Of a stretch of 64,000 nucleotides of DNA, positions 33,086 through 42,434 are shown piece after piece. This DNA comes from Dietzia natronolimnaea (GTDB lineage: Bacteria > Actinomycetota > Actinomycetes > Mycobacteriales > Mycobacteriaceae), in NCBI RefSeq assembly GCF_002289575.1, contig NZ_NTGA01000014.1, positions 62,001 to 126,000 on the forward strand, written 5' to 3'. Under the pieces are notes generated by a model. It had not been told where the DNA came from and ran no database searches. It saw only the letters and a program-made list of their open reading frames with translations. The position numbers and the translations under genes are program-made. Every line of letters begins with the position of its first letter. The first letter of the stretch is position 1.

Positions 33086-35980
33086 GTGACCTTGACCCTC
33101 GCCCTCGCAGTGGCCTTCGGCATCGCGGCGATCTCACCGTTGCTGGCCCGCATGATGGGGCGGGACGCGGGGCGGCCGCTCGCCGCCATGCTCGGTGGCC
33201 TCGCCCTGTACATCTGGTTCGCCATCCCCGTCGACACCGTCGCGTCGGTCGAGTGGATGCCCGCACTCGGGGTCGAGCTCCGTCTGTCCCTCGATCCGCT
33301 GGCCCGGGTGTTCACCATGATCGTCCTCGGGATCGGGGCCGTCGTGATGGCCTACTCGTCCCGGTATCTCGGACGCGGCTCGGGCCACGGTGGGTACTAC
33401 GGCCTGATGACGCTGTTCGCGGCGTCCATGCTCGGGCTCGTCCTGGCGGACGACGTGGTGGTGCTCTTCGTCGCGTGGGAGTTCACGACCCTCTGCTCGT
33501 TCTTCCTCATCACGCTCGCGGGGCCCAAGGGCACGCAACCCGCCGTACGGACTCTGCTCGTCACCGTCGCCGGCGGGCTCTGTCTGCTCACCGCCGCGGC
33601 GCTCATGGTGGTCCGCACCGGTACCACGGTCCTGTCGGAGATCCTGGTCGATCCGGTGTGGTCGGCCGACCCCGCCTTCGCCGCCGTCATCGCGGTGCTC
33701 ATCGCCATGGCCGCCTTCACCAAATCCGCGCAGTTCCCGTTCCAGGCGTGGTTGCCCGACGCGATGGTCGCGGCGACCCCGGTCAGTGCGTACCTGCACG
33801 CCGCCGCGATGGTCAAGGCGGGCATCTACCTGCTGCTGCGGTTCTCCGAGGCGCTGCACGACGTCCCGGTGTGGAACCTGCTGCTCATCAGCTGCGGGAT
33901 GACCACCGCGGTCCTCGGCGCGGTGTTCGCCATGCAGCGCGACGACCTCAAGGAACTGCTCGCCTACTCCACGATCAGCCAGCTGGGGTTCCTGGTGGCG
34001 ACGATCGGTGTGGGCACCCCGGCCGCCATGGTCGCCGCGATCATCCACACCATCGCGCACGCGCTGTTCAAGTCGTCCCTGTTCATGTTCGTGGGCGTGG
34101 TCGACCACCAGACCGGCACCCGCGCCATGAGCGGCCTGCCGCGGCTGTACCGCATCATGCCCGGCACCGCGATCGGTGTGGGGCTGGCCGCGGCATCGAT
34201 GGCGGGGCTGCCCCCTCTGCTGGGCTTCGTGTCCAAGGAGTGGATGTTCAAGTCCATGCTCGACGCGCCGGGAGGCGCGTGGGCCGGTCCCGCGCTCGGC
34301 GCCCTGGCGGTGTTCGCCGCCACGTTCACCTTCGCCTACTCCGCGCGCTTCCTGCTCGGCGGGTTCGTCACCCACGGCCCGCCGGCGGGTCCCGGGCCCG
34401 AGCCGGTGCACAGCACCCCGGAGACCATCGAGGCCCCGCGTGCCTCGTTCTTCCTCCCCGCCGCCCTCCCCGCGGTGCTGGGACTGGTGCTCGGGCTCAC
34501 CGGGTTCCTGCTCGAACCGACGGTCGCGGCCGCCGCCCGCGCGTCGATCGGGGAGGGCTACGAGGCCGATTTCGGACTCTGGCACGGGTTCGCGCCCGAG
34601 CTGTTCATGTCGATGATCGTGATCACGCTGGGAATCGTGCTGGTCGTGGTGCGCCACCCGGTCGACCGCTTCCTCGACCGCGAGCTCGCCCCCATCACCG
34701 GTGTGGCGACGGTCGACGCCCTGCGCCGCTGGGCCATCGCGGGCGGGGCGCGCGTCGGCGACGTCACCCGCACCGACCGGATCTCCCGGCACGTCTGGGC
34801 GGTACTACTGGTGCTGGTGGCCCTGGCGGCCGTCGGAGTCGTGGCGGTCCGCCCCGAGCCCGAGGTGGGCTCACCCGTCCGCGCGGAGGACTGGATCGTG
34901 GTGGTCCTGCTCGTCGTGGGCACCGCGGCCATGGTCATCTCCCGCTCCCGGCTCGGCGCCGTCGCGAACGTCGGGATCGTCGGCTTCGCCATGGCGCTGT
35001 GGTTCTTCACCCTGGGCGCGGTCGACGTGGCGCTGACCCAGCTCCTCGTCGAGGTCCTCACCGTCGTCGTCATCGTCCTGGTCCTCCAGCGGCTGCCCCG
35101 CGCCTTCCACACGGTCTCCCGCTCGCGCACGCTCGTCAGCGCGGCGGTCGCGATCGTGGTCGGCCTCGCCTCGGGCGCGGCGGTGTGGGCCATGACCGGT
35201 CGCCGGGAGCTCTCCGAAGTCGGCCGGTACTTCCTCGACAACGCCGAAGAGGACACCGGCGGCATCAACGTGGTCAACACCGTCCTGGTCGACTACCGTG
35301 CCCTGGACACCCTCGGCGAGCTCACCGTTCTCGGGGTCGCCGGGCTCGCGGTGATCCTCGCGCTGCACGCCAGGCGCGCCCTGCCCCGCCGCGAGGTGCC
35401 GCTCGCCGTCGGTGCGGACTCGCCCCTGCTCTCCGCGCGGGACAACGGGGTCTTCCTGCGCACGTTCGCCCGCATCCTCGGCCCCCTGATCGTGCTGCTC
35501 TCGCTCTACTTCCTCGTCCGCGGCCACAACGCCCCCGGTGGAGGGTTCAACTCGGCGCTCATCGGCGGGGCCGGGATCGCGATCTACTACCTGCGGGCAC
35601 CGAGCGACGAGGCGGCGCGGATCCGCGTGCCGTACGTCGGGGTCATCGCGGCGGGCGTCATCATCGGCGTCGTCACGGGCCTGGCGGGCTTCGTCGACGG
35701 CTCGTTCCTGCTCCCGCTGCACGCCTACCTCGGTGACGTGCACCTGACCACCGCGCTGGTCTTCGACGTCGGCGTCTACCTGGCCGTGCTCGGCGTGATC
35801 ATGGCCGCGATCGACAAGCTCGGCGGGGACGACCGGAGCGATGAGCCCGCCGTGCCGTCGCCACCGCCCACCGGTCCGGGTGCCGAGGCCACCGCCCCGG
35901 CCGCCACCGAGGACGCGGATCGGGTCATCGACGTCACCGACAACCGTGACGTCGCCGACAACCGGGAGGTACAGGCATGA
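33086..35980 (+). CDS. mrpA: Mrp-type Na+/H+ antiporter subunit A (MrpA with fused MrpB domain)
   Basis: A 964-aa, roughly 20-helix protein. The NuoL-like part has TM5 Glu (VLFVAWEFTTLCSFF), TM7 Lys (TKSAQFPFQAWLP), TM8 Lys (LHAAAMVKAGIY) and GLPPLLGFVSKEW. A DUF4040/MbhE-like part (LVDYRALDTLGE) and an MnhB domain (GHNAPGGGFNSALIGG) follow, so A and B are fused. It is the largest subunit of the hetero-oligomeric cation/proton antiporter for Na+ and pH homeostasis. GTG at 33086 follows GGAG. It leads a chain of ATGA-type overlaps into mrpC, D, E, F and G. The C-terminal 60 residues are charged and disordered. Confidence 0.95.
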   Translation: MTLTLALAVAFGIAAISPLLARMMGRDAGRPLAAMLGGLALYIWFAIPVDTVASVEWMPALGVELRLSLDPLARVFTMIVLGIGAVVMAYSSRYLGRGSGHGGYYGLMTLFAASMLGLVLADDVVVLFVAWEFTTLCSFFLITLAGPKGTQPAVRTLLVTVAGGLCLLTAAALMVVRTGTTVLSEILVDPVWSADPAFAAVIAVLIAMAAFTKSAQFPFQAWLPDAMVAATPVSAYLHAAAMVKAGIYLLLRFSEALHDVPVWNLLLISCGMTTAVLGAVFAMQRDDLKELLAYSTISQLGFLVATIGVGTPAAMVAAIIHTIAHALFKSSLFMFVGVVDHQTGTRAMSGLPRLYRIMPGTAIGVGLAAASMAGLPPLLGFVSKEWMFKSMLDAPGGAWAGPALGALAVFAATFTFAYSARFLLGGFVTHGPPAGPGPEPVHSTPETIEAPRASFFLPAALPAVLGLVLGLTGFLLEPTVAAAARASIGEGYEADFGLWHGFAPELFMSMIVITLGIVLVVVRHPVDRFLDRELAPITGVATVDALRRWAIAGGARVGDVTRTDRISRHVWAVLLVLVALAAVGVVAVRPEPEVGSPVRAEDWIVVVLLVVGTAAMVISRSRLGAVANVGIVGFAMALWFFTLGAVDVALTQLLVEVLTVVVIVLVLQRLPRAFHTVSRSRTLVSAAVAIVVGLASGAAVWAMTGRRELSEVGRYFLDNAEEDTGGINVVNTVLVDYRALDTLGELTVLGVAGLAVILALHARRALPRREVPLAVGADSPLLSARDNGVFLRTFARILGPLIVLLSLYFLVRGHNAPGGGFNSALIGGAGIAIYYLRAPSDEAARIRVPYVGVIAAGVIIGVVTGLAGFVDGSFLLPLHAYLGDVHLTTALVFDVGVYLAVLGVIMAAIDKLGGDDRSDEPAVPSPPPTGPGAEATAPAATEDADRVIDVTDNRDVADNREVQA

Positions 35981-36390
35981 CCCTCGCGATCTCCGTCGGC
36001 GTCCTGATGGCCGGCTTCGTGTTCCTCGTCCTGCAGCGCGGGATGGTCCGGGTGATCCTGGGCTTCATCCTGCTCAGCCACGCGGCGCACCTCACGCTCA
36101 TGGCGGCCGGCGGCGCGTCCCGCCGAGAGGCGCCGCTGGTGACCGACCCTGACCCGGCGCTGACCTCCGACGGTCTGCCGCAAGCGTTCGTCCTCACCGC
36201 CATCGTCATCGCGTTCGCCATCACGATCTACCTGCTCGTGCTGGCGGTGATCGGTGGTGACGACGACGACACCGACATCGGCGACCTCGACCACCTGGAC
36301 CTCCTGCCCGAGGCCCCGGGCGGCGCCCACCCGGAGGACCCGGAGCCCGACGAGCCGTCGACCCACGACGCGGAAGGGGCCCACCGATGA
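35977..36390 (+). CDS. mrpC: Mrp antiporter subunit C (NuoK-like)
   Basis: A 137-aa protein with three membrane helices (SVGVLMAGFVFLVLQRGMV; VILGFILLSHAAHLTLMAAG; AFVLTAIVIAFAITIYLLVL) and an acidic C-terminal tail. The typical NuoK-like sequence GLPQAFVLTAIVI is present. ATG at 35977 overlaps the mrpA stop, and its own stop overlaps mrpD (ATGA). Confidence 0.93.
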   Translation: MTLAISVGVLMAGFVFLVLQRGMVRVILGFILLSHAAHLTLMAAGGASRREAPLVTDPDPALTSDGLPQAFVLTAIVIAFAITIYLLVLAVIGGDDDDTDIGDLDHLDLLPEAPGGAHPEDPEPDEPSTHDAEGAHR

Positions 36391-38087
36391 CCCTGGAGTC
36401 CGCCCTCACCCTGTTCGTCGCCGTCCCGCTGTTGACGGCGGGAGTGCTCGTCGCGGTCGCCTCGAGGACCCGGCTGATCCTCACCGTGCTGTTCGCGGTG
36501 CTCGTGGCGCAGTTGGCCGCGGCCGTCGCCACCGTGCGGTGGGTGGCGGACGGCTCGGTCGTGGTGCACCAGGTCGCATTGTGGGCACCCGGGGTGTCCA
36601 TCCCGTTCGTGCTCGACATGTTCTCCGCGCTCGTGCTCACGGTGACGAGCCTGTTGACGCTCACATGCGCGGCCTTCGCGGTCGCGGCCGGCGAGGCCTA
36701 CAAGAGGTTCTACCCTCCGCTGGTACTCCTGGTGACCGCCGGCGTCAACGGCGCTCTGCTCACCGGGGACCTGTTCAACTTCTTCGTCTTTGTCGAGGTC
36801 ATGCTCCTGCCCTCCTACGGGCTCATGATGATCACCCGATCCGGGCGGGCGAGCGTGGCCGGCGTCGCGGCCTCGCGCCTCTACATCTCGGTGAACCTCC
36901 TCGCCTCGACCATCCTGTTGATCGGGGTCGCGCTGATCTACGGGCTCACGGGGACCGTCAACATCGCCCAGCTCCACGGCGCCGCCTCGGAGGACACGGC
37001 CGTCGCGGTGGCCACCGCCCTCGTGCTCTTCGCGCTCGCGATCAAGGCGGCGGTGGTCCCCGTGCACGGGTGGCTGGCGCGCGCGTACCCCAAGATGTCC
37101 CCCGCGGTCACCGCGATGTTCTCCGGCCTGCACACCAAGATCGCGATCTACGCGATATACCGCATCTACGCGGTGATCTTCGACGGCGACTCGCGCTATC
37201 TGTGGGTGGGGGTCGTCGTGTTCTCGGCGACCATGCTGATCGGCGTGCTCGGCGCCGTGGGCGAGGCCGCGCCCCGCTCGATCCTCGCGTTCCACATGGT
37301 CAGCCAGATCGGCTACATCCTGCTGGGAGTCGCGCTGTTCGGCCCCATCGGCCTCACCGCCGGCATCTTCTATCTGCTGCACCACATGATCGTCAAGGCC
37401 GCGTTGTTCCTGGCGATCGGCGCGATCGAGGTGCGCTACGGACCCCGGCGGCTCGGGCAGCTCTCGGGTCTGGCCAAGACCGAACCCCTCATCGCGATCG
37501 CCTTCTTCGCCTCCGCGATGTCGCTGGCCGGGATCCCGCCCTTCTCCGGTTTCGTGGCCAAGCTCAGCCTGATCATCGCAGCCCTGGACGCCGGCCAGAT
37601 CGCCGCCGCGGCCGTCGCGGTGGTGGTGAGCATCCTGACCCTGCTGTCGATGCTCAAGATCTGGACCGGGATCTTCCTGGGCGAACCCACGCCCACCGAC
37701 TCCCGCACGCTCCCGGAGGGTCTGGACCCGGCGTACTCGGACGCGACGGGCATCCCCGACGGCAGGGACCGCGACGGGCGGCACCGCGACGGCGTCGAGA
37801 TCACCGCCGCCGCTTCGGGCGCCACGGCGACCGCCACAGCGGCTCGGGCATCCACCACCGCCACTGACACCGCCGCCGCCACCGACACCTCGGAAGCCGG
37901 CTCGCCCGACCCGGTCATCGTGCCCCCGGGCCGCCGGATCGGCCTGGCACTGGCGGCGCCCGCCCTGGCGTTGTCCGTGGTGACGCTGGCGTTGGGCCTG
38001 GGGGGTCAGCTCCTGCTCGAGCTGTCCGGGACCGCCGCGGCCAACCTCTACGATCCGACCACCTACATCCAGGCGGTGCTCGGATGA
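36387..38087 (+). CDS. mrpD: Mrp antiporter subunit D (NuoN/M-like)
   Basis: A 566-aa antiporter-like subunit. It has TM5 Glu (FFVFVEVMLLPSYGLMM), TM7 Lys (AIKAAVVPVHGWL), TM8 Lys (FSGLHTKIAIYAIY) and a Lys in GIPPFSGFVAKLS. The length exceeds the usual ~500. The excess is an Ala/Thr-rich low-complexity segment at about residues 432-513, between the last two membrane regions (GVEITAAASGATATATAA is part of it). It is one of the two proton/cation-path subunits of the canonical complex. Confidence 0.95.
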   Translation: MTLESALTLFVAVPLLTAGVLVAVASRTRLILTVLFAVLVAQLAAAVATVRWVADGSVVVHQVALWAPGVSIPFVLDMFSALVLTVTSLLTLTCAAFAVAAGEAYKRFYPPLVLLVTAGVNGALLTGDLFNFFVFVEVMLLPSYGLMMITRSGRASVAGVAASRLYISVNLLASTILLIGVALIYGLTGTVNIAQLHGAASEDTAVAVATALVLFALAIKAAVVPVHGWLARAYPKMSPAVTAMFSGLHTKIAIYAIYRIYAVIFDGDSRYLWVGVVVFSATMLIGVLGAVGEAAPRSILAFHMVSQIGYILLGVALFGPIGLTAGIFYLLHHMIVKAALFLAIGAIEVRYGPRRLGQLSGLAKTEPLIAIAFFASAMSLAGIPPFSGFVAKLSLIIAALDAGQIAAAAVAVVVSILTLLSMLKIWTGIFLGEPTPTDSRTLPEGLDPAYSDATGIPDGRDRDGRHRDGVEITAAASGATATATAARASTTATDTAAATDTSEAGSPDPVIVPPGRRIGLALAAPALALSVVTLALGLGGQLLLELSGTAAANLYDPTTYIQAVLG

Positions 38088-38449
38088 CCTCCACCCTGAC
38101 CTGGCCACTGCGGATCGCGTGGTTCCTGCTCTGGTTCTTCTGGCAACAGACCACCACCAGCGCGAAGGTCGTCCGCGACGCCTTCCGGCCCCACGCCTCG
38201 ATCACGCCGGGCTTCGTGCGGTTCCCCACCAGGTGCCGCAGCGAACTCGAGGTGACGGTGCTGTCCTCCCTCATCACCCTGACGCCGGGGACCCTGACCC
38301 TGGGCGCGCATCACCCCGGGGACGGTGAGGACTGGGAGATCGTGGTCCACGGCATGTACTTCCCGGATCCCGACGACCTGACCGCGTCGCTACACGATAT
38401 GGAGAACCACATGCTGCGGGCGATCCGGAGGAAGGGGCTGGCCCGATGA
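38084..38449 (+). CDS. mrpE: Mrp antiporter subunit E
   Basis: A 121-aa protein with one or two N-terminal helices (PLRIAWFLLWFFWQQ) and a soluble part containing TVLSSLITLTPGTLTLG and VHGMYF, typical of MnhE/MrpE. It is short because it lacks the first helices of longer homologues. It overlaps mrpD and mrpF by 4 bp at each end. Confidence 0.9.
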   Translation: MTSTLTWPLRIAWFLLWFFWQQTTTSAKVVRDAFRPHASITPGFVRFPTRCRSELEVTVLSSLITLTPGTLTLGAHHPGDGEDWEIVVHGMYFPDPDDLTASLHDMENHMLRAIRRKGLAR

Positions 38450-38703
38450 TCGTCGTCGACATCGCCATCGTCCTGGTCTCCATCGCGGCGATCCTGTCCT
38501 CCTACCGCATGATCCGCGGCCCCCACGCTGGGGACCGCGCCATCGCGGCGGACCTGCTCTTCTTCGCGTTCATCGCCCTTCTCGCCCTGGTCGGCGTGAG
38601 AGTGGACAGCCCCTTCGTCTACGACCTGGTCCTGGTCGCGACACTGGTTGGCCTGGTCTCCGCCCTCTCGCTGGCCCGACTCATGTCCGGAGGTAGGCGA
38701 TGA
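38446..38703 (+). CDS. mrpF: Mrp antiporter subunit F
   Basis: An 85-aa, three-helix protein with the family pattern SYRMIRGPHAGDRAIAADLL and VYDLVLVATLVGLVSALSLA. ATG at 38446 overlaps the mrpE stop; its stop overlaps mrpG. Confidence 0.93.
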   Translation: MIVVDIAIVLVSIAAILSSYRMIRGPHAGDRAIAADLLFFAFIALLALVGVRVDSPFVYDLVLVATLVGLVSALSLARLMSGGRR

Positions 38704-39077
38704 ACTGGGAACTGCTCGCGACAGTCCTGGGATCGGTCTCCGTCCTCGTCGGCGCGGTGGTGTTCCTCGGCGGCGCCATCGGTCTCCTGCGATTCCCCGA
38801 CCTCTACGTCCGGTCGTCGGCCATCGGTGCGGCCGCCGGGCTCGGGCTGGTCTTCGTGATCGCGGGCGCCTTCCTGCTGCACCCCACCTGGGAGGCCGCG
38901 CCCAAGGTGGCGGTGGCCGCCCTCCTCCAGTTCGCCTCCTCGGCGATCGGCGCGATGTACATCGCGCGCGCCGGGTTACTCTCCGGGGCCGCGCCCACCA
39001 CCGCGACCCGCTACTCGCAGATCGAGTTCACGACCGGGCCACCGACCGACTCCACGGAGGTGACACGAGATGACTGA
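38700..39077 (+). CDS. mrpG: Mrp antiporter subunit G
   Basis: A 125-aa, three-helix protein with GAIGLLRFPDLYVRSSAIG and an AAAGLGLVFVIAGAFLL-type helix, the MnhG/MrpG pattern. It ends 8 bp inside mgtE, so the magnesium channel gene is translationally linked to the operon. Confidence 0.93.
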   Translation: MNWELLATVLGSVSVLVGAVVFLGGAIGLLRFPDLYVRSSAIGAAAGLGLVFVIAGAFLLHPTWEAAPKVAVAALLQFASSAIGAMYIARAGLLSGAAPTTATRYSQIEFTTGPPTDSTEVTRDD

Positions 39078-40518
39078 CCCACGCGATCTCGCGGATGATC
39101 CCGCAGCACCACCGACCGACGCCACCGGGTTCGCGCTCATCGACGCGTCCGTCGATGACGACGCCTCCTACGGCGAGATGAGCCTCGACGAGGCGACGCG
39201 GCGCCTCGCCAGGCTGCGCGCACGCGGCGACCTGCGAGCGGCCTCCCACCTCATGGACTCGCTCCCCGACCAGGTCGTCGTGGACATGTTCGAGCGCAGC
39301 ACCGACAGGGACCTGGCCGTCGCGTTCCGCCTGCTGCCCAAGGGACGCGCGCTCGTGGTGTTCGAGGCCCTCGACGCCCCGGTGCAATCGGATCTTCTCC
39401 GGGGCCTGCGTGAGGAGCAGGTCGCCCACCTCTTCGAGGAACTCGACCCCGACGACCGCGTGGCGCTCATGGACGAGCTCCCGGCCCTCGTCGCCACCCG
39501 CCTCCTCCGCGGCCTCCCTCCCGAGGAACGGGCCCTCACCAACGAGATACTCGGCTACCCGGCCGGCTCCATCGGCCGAAGGATGACGCCGGAGTTCGTC
39601 TCGGCACGACCCGAGATGACGGCCGAGCAGGCGCTCGCCAGGGTCCACGACCGGCTCGCCGACGTGGAGACCATTTACACGATCCCCGTGGTGGACCAGG
39701 GCCGCCGACTGATCGGAGTGGTCGGTCTGCGCTCGCTGATGGGCGCGGATCCCCGCGAGCTCGTCGGGGACCTCATGAACGACGCCATCTCGATCCACGC
39801 CCGGGCCTCCGAGGAGGAGGCCGCCCGTCTCAGCGCGGACGAGCGGGTGATCGTCCTGCCCATCACGGACGAGGAGGACCGCCTCGTGGGCATCCTCACC
39901 GTCGACGACGCGCTGCGGATCCTCGAGGACGCCGAGACCGAGGACGCGGCCCGCCAGGGTGGCGCCGAGCCCCTTCGTCGGCCGTACCTCTCCACGCCCG
40001 TCCGGTCCATCGTCCGCTCCCGCGTGGTGTGGCTGCTGGTGCTCGCCCTGGGCGCCGCGCTCACCGTGCAGGTGTTGGCGGTGTTCGAGACCACCCTGGA
40101 GCAGGTGGTGGCGCTGTCGCTGTTCGTGCCGCTCATCATCGGTACGGGCGGCAACACCGGTAACCAGGCGGCCACGACCGTCACGCGTGCGCTGGCGCTC
40201 GGCGACGTCCGGCCCCGCGACGCCCTACGGGTGCTCGTGCAGGAGGTACGGACCGGGTTCATCCTGGGCCTGGCTCTAGGCGGCGTGGGTCTTCTCGCCG
40301 CCGGGTTCATCTTCGGTTTCGACTTCGGTCTGGTCATCGGCCTGACACTGCTGGCGTTGTGCACCATCGCCGCCACCGTGGGCGGGCTCATGCCGCTGCT
40401 CGCGCAGTCCGTCAAGGCCGACCCCGCCGTGTTCTCCAACCCGTTCATCACGACGTTCGTGGACGCGATCGGGCTGATCGTCTACTTCCTCATCGCCCGC
40501 TCCGTGCTGGGGTTGTAG
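39070..40518 (+). CDS. mgtE: Magnesium channel/transporter MgtE
   Basis: A 482-aa protein. The N-terminal MgtE_N superhelix (about residues 35-160; VAHLFEELDPDDRVALMDEL) is followed by a CBS pair (about 165-285; NDAISIHARASEEEAARL, VGILTVDDALRIL) and a five-helix membrane domain. The latter carries GTGGNTGNQAATTVTRAL, the conserved GGNxGxQ region near the ion pore. It overlaps mrpG by 8 bp and is followed after 37 nt by the second Mrp-like operon, placing Mg2+ uptake in the middle of a cation/proton transport superoperon. No Mg riboswitch leader is possible given the overlap. Confidence 0.95.
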   Translation: MTDPRDLADDPAAPPTDATGFALIDASVDDDASYGEMSLDEATRRLARLRARGDLRAASHLMDSLPDQVVVDMFERSTDRDLAVAFRLLPKGRALVVFEALDAPVQSDLLRGLREEQVAHLFEELDPDDRVALMDELPALVATRLLRGLPPEERALTNEILGYPAGSIGRRMTPEFVSARPEMTAEQALARVHDRLADVETIYTIPVVDQGRRLIGVVGLRSLMGADPRELVGDLMNDAISIHARASEEEAARLSADERVIVLPITDEEDRLVGILTVDDALRILEDAETEDAARQGGAEPLRRPYLSTPVRSIVRSRVVWLLVLALGAALTVQVLAVFETTLEQVVALSLFVPLIIGTGGNTGNQAATTVTRALALGDVRPRDALRVLVQEVRTGFILGLALGGVGLLAAGFIFGFDFGLVIGLTLLALCTIAATVGGLMPLLAQSVKADPAVFSNPFITTFVDAIGLIVYFLIARSVLGL

Positions 40519-40555
40519 TGCACGGTCCCGCGTCAAGGCCGGAGGGATCGTCGCC

Positions 40556-40816
40556 GTGGACCCGGTGACCGTCGTCCTGCAGGCCCTGGTGATCGTGCTG
40601 GTGCTCAACATCCTGGCGTGCCTGGTCCGGGTGGTCCGCGGACCCGCCCCGCGGGACCGCGTGGCCGGGGTCGTCCTGGCCGGTACCACCGGGGCGGCGT
40701 CGCTGGCGGTGCTCTCGGTGATCGGCCCTCTTCCGTCGCTGCGTGACGCAGGGCTCGTCCTGGTGGCGCTGGCCCTGGTCCTCACCGTCACGATGGTCAC
40801 CGCCCGCCCGCGATGA
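40556..40816 (+). CDS. Mrp-like subunit F (second operon)
   Basis: An 86-aa, three-helix MnhF/MrpF-family protein (CLVRVVRGPAPRDRVAGVVL; LRDAGLVLVALALVLTVTMV). It is clearly different in sequence from MrpF of the first operon. GTG at 40556 follows GGAGGG, a strong ribosome-binding site that marks the first gene of the second operon. Its stop overlaps the next gene (ATGA). Confidence 0.88.
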   Translation: MDPVTVVLQALVIVLVLNILACLVRVVRGPAPRDRVAGVVLAGTTGAASLAVLSVIGPLPSLRDAGLVLVALALVLTVTMVTARPR

Positions 40817-41112
40817 GTGGTGCGAGCGCCGTCCTCGACGTCGCGGTGGTCATCGCCGCCGTGCTCGGAGCCCTGTTCTTCACCGCCGGGACGGTCGGAC
40901 TGCTCCGATTCCCGGACCTGCGCAGCCGCCTCCACGCCATCACGAAGGCGGACACCCTCGGGCTGGGGTTCGTGATGCTCGCGCTCTCACTCCGGGCGGA
41001 CTCGGGCTGGGAGGTCGCCAAGTACGCCACCATCTGGGTGCTCGGGATGGCCGTCGCGGCCGTGGCCGCCACCCTGCTCGCCGCGGAGCCGGACCGGGGG
41101 GCGACGCCGTGA
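40813..41112 (+). CDS. Mrp-like subunit G (second operon)
   Basis: A 99-aa, three-helix MnhG-family protein (FTAGTVGLLRFPDLRSRLHA; KADTLGLGFVMLALSL). It overlaps its neighbours by 4 bp on each side. Confidence 0.88.
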   Translation: MSGASAVLDVAVVIAAVLGALFFTAGTVGLLRFPDLRSRLHAITKADTLGLGFVMLALSLRADSGWEVAKYATIWVLGMAVAAVAATLLAAEPDRGATP

Positions 41113-42110
41113 TCGATACCGTGATCGATGCCGGCGCGGTCGACATCGTGGTGGGCGGCGCGGCCCTCGCCGCGGCCGCCGTGGCACTCACCGTGCGGGA
41201 CCGCCTCACCGCGCTCGTTTCGTTCGTCCTTCTCGGCGGACTCCTCGCGCTCGTGTGGGCCGGGGTCCGCGCACCGGACGTCGCGCTCGCCGAGGCCGCC
41301 ATCGGGACCGGGGTGACCGGCGCGCTTCTCGTGGACGCCGTGGCCGACCGCCGTCGGGGCACCGCCCCGCGGATCGGTCGCGCCGGCGTCGCGGTGTGGT
41401 CGGTCGGTGCCTTGATCGGCGCCGGGTTCGCCGCGCTGCTGCTGCGGGCGGTCCTCGCCTCGGACGGATCGGACCGCCACCCCCCGCTCAACGACACCGT
41501 CGCCGAGGCGATGGACACCACCGCCACCGGGCATCCCATCACCGCGGTCCTGCTGGACTTCCGTGCCTACGACACGTTGCTCGAGGTCGCGGTGATCCTC
41601 GTGGCCGTGGTGGGGGCGTTCGCCCTGGCCTCCGTCGCGCCGCGGACACCGCGCTCCCCCGTGCCATGGGCTGTCGGGGACCGGGCCGGCGGGGCCGTGA
41701 CCGGCCCAGTCCACCGTTCGCTCGCCGACTTCCTCCGGCTGGCCTCACCCGTCCTGCTCCTCCTCGCGGCGTGGCTCCTGTTCGCCGGTGCCTACCGCCC
41801 GGGCGGGGCGTTCCAGGGCGGGGCGGCCGTCGCGGGCGTGATGATCCTCGCGACCCTGGCCGGGGTGCCGCCCGGGATCCTGCACGGCAGCCGCGGCCGG
41901 TGGCTCGTGGTGGTCGGCCCCGCCGCGTTCCTCGCCGCCGGGGGCCTGGGACTGCTGCTGGCCGGCCACTGGCTTGCGATGCCCCCGGGGTGGGAGTCGG
42001 CGGCGACGATCGGCGTCGAGACCGCGCTCACCGTCTCCATCGGGGCGGGTCTGACCCTCATCTTCCTGGCGGTACGCAGGGACACCTCGCGGATCGGGGA
42101 CGGGCGCTAG
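41109..42110 (+). CDS. DUF4040/MbhE-MnhB fusion subunit (second Mrp-like operon)
   Basis: A 333-aa, roughly nine-helix protein. The N-terminal DUF4040 (MbhD-like) part (DRLTALVSFVLLGGLLALVW ... APDVALAEAAIGTGVTG) is followed by an MbhE-like stretch (AVLLDFRAYDTLLEVAVI) and an MnhB domain (GAYRPGGAFQGGAAVAGVM). In the first operon these modules are the C-terminus of MrpA; here they stand as their own protein, as in Mbh/Mbx-type membrane arms. GTG at 41109 overlaps the subunit G stop (GTGA). Confidence 0.88.
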   Translation: MIDTVIDAGAVDIVVGGAALAAAAVALTVRDRLTALVSFVLLGGLLALVWAGVRAPDVALAEAAIGTGVTGALLVDAVADRRRGTAPRIGRAGVAVWSVGALIGAGFAALLLRAVLASDGSDRHPPLNDTVAEAMDTTATGHPITAVLLDFRAYDTLLEVAVILVAVVGAFALASVAPRTPRSPVPWAVGDRAGGAVTGPVHRSLADFLRLASPVLLLLAAWLLFAGAYRPGGAFQGGAAVAGVMILATLAGVPPGILHGSRGRWLVVVGPAAFLAAGGLGLLLAGHWLAMPPGWESAATIGVETALTVSIGAGLTLIFLAVRRDTSRIGDGR

Positions 42111-42434
42111 ATGAGCTCCTTCGCGTGGTACTCGACCGTCGGCAGCGTCCTCGTGGCGTCGGGACTCGTGGTGATGCTGCTGGCCGCGGACCGCTTCCGC
42201 AGGCTCGTCGCCCTCAACGTGGCCGCCTCCGGCACGCTGGTGGTCCTGTTGGCCGTCGCCGGACGGGCGGAGGAACCCGACCCCGTCCCCCACGCCCTCG
42301 CGCTCACCGGCATCGTGATCACCGTGGCGTTCACCGGGCTCGGGGTCGTGCTCGCGCGCCGCATCGACGAGCTGGACGAGCCAAGCGAGCCAGACGAGCC
42401 AGGCGAAGAAGGCGACGGGGGGCGGGACCGGTGA
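42111..42434 (+). CDS. Mrp-like subunit C (NuoK-like, second operon)
   Basis: A 107-aa, three-helix protein (YSTVGSVLVASGLVVMLLAA; LVALNVAASGTLVVLLAVAG; PHALALTGIVITVAFTGLG) matching MrpC/NuoK topology, with a strongly acidic tail (ELDEPSEPDEPGEEGD). ATG directly abuts the preceding stop; its own stop overlaps the next gene. Confidence 0.86.
   Translation: MSSFAWYSTVGSVLVASGLVVMLLAADRFRRLVALNVAASGTLVVLLAVAGRAEEPDPVPHALALTGIVITVAFTGLGVVLARRIDELDEPSEPDEPGEEGDGGRDR

Noticed and set aside
39070-39200. Mg2+ riboswitch controlling mgtE
   Set aside because: The gene overlaps mrpG by 8 bp, leaving no leader for a riboswitch.
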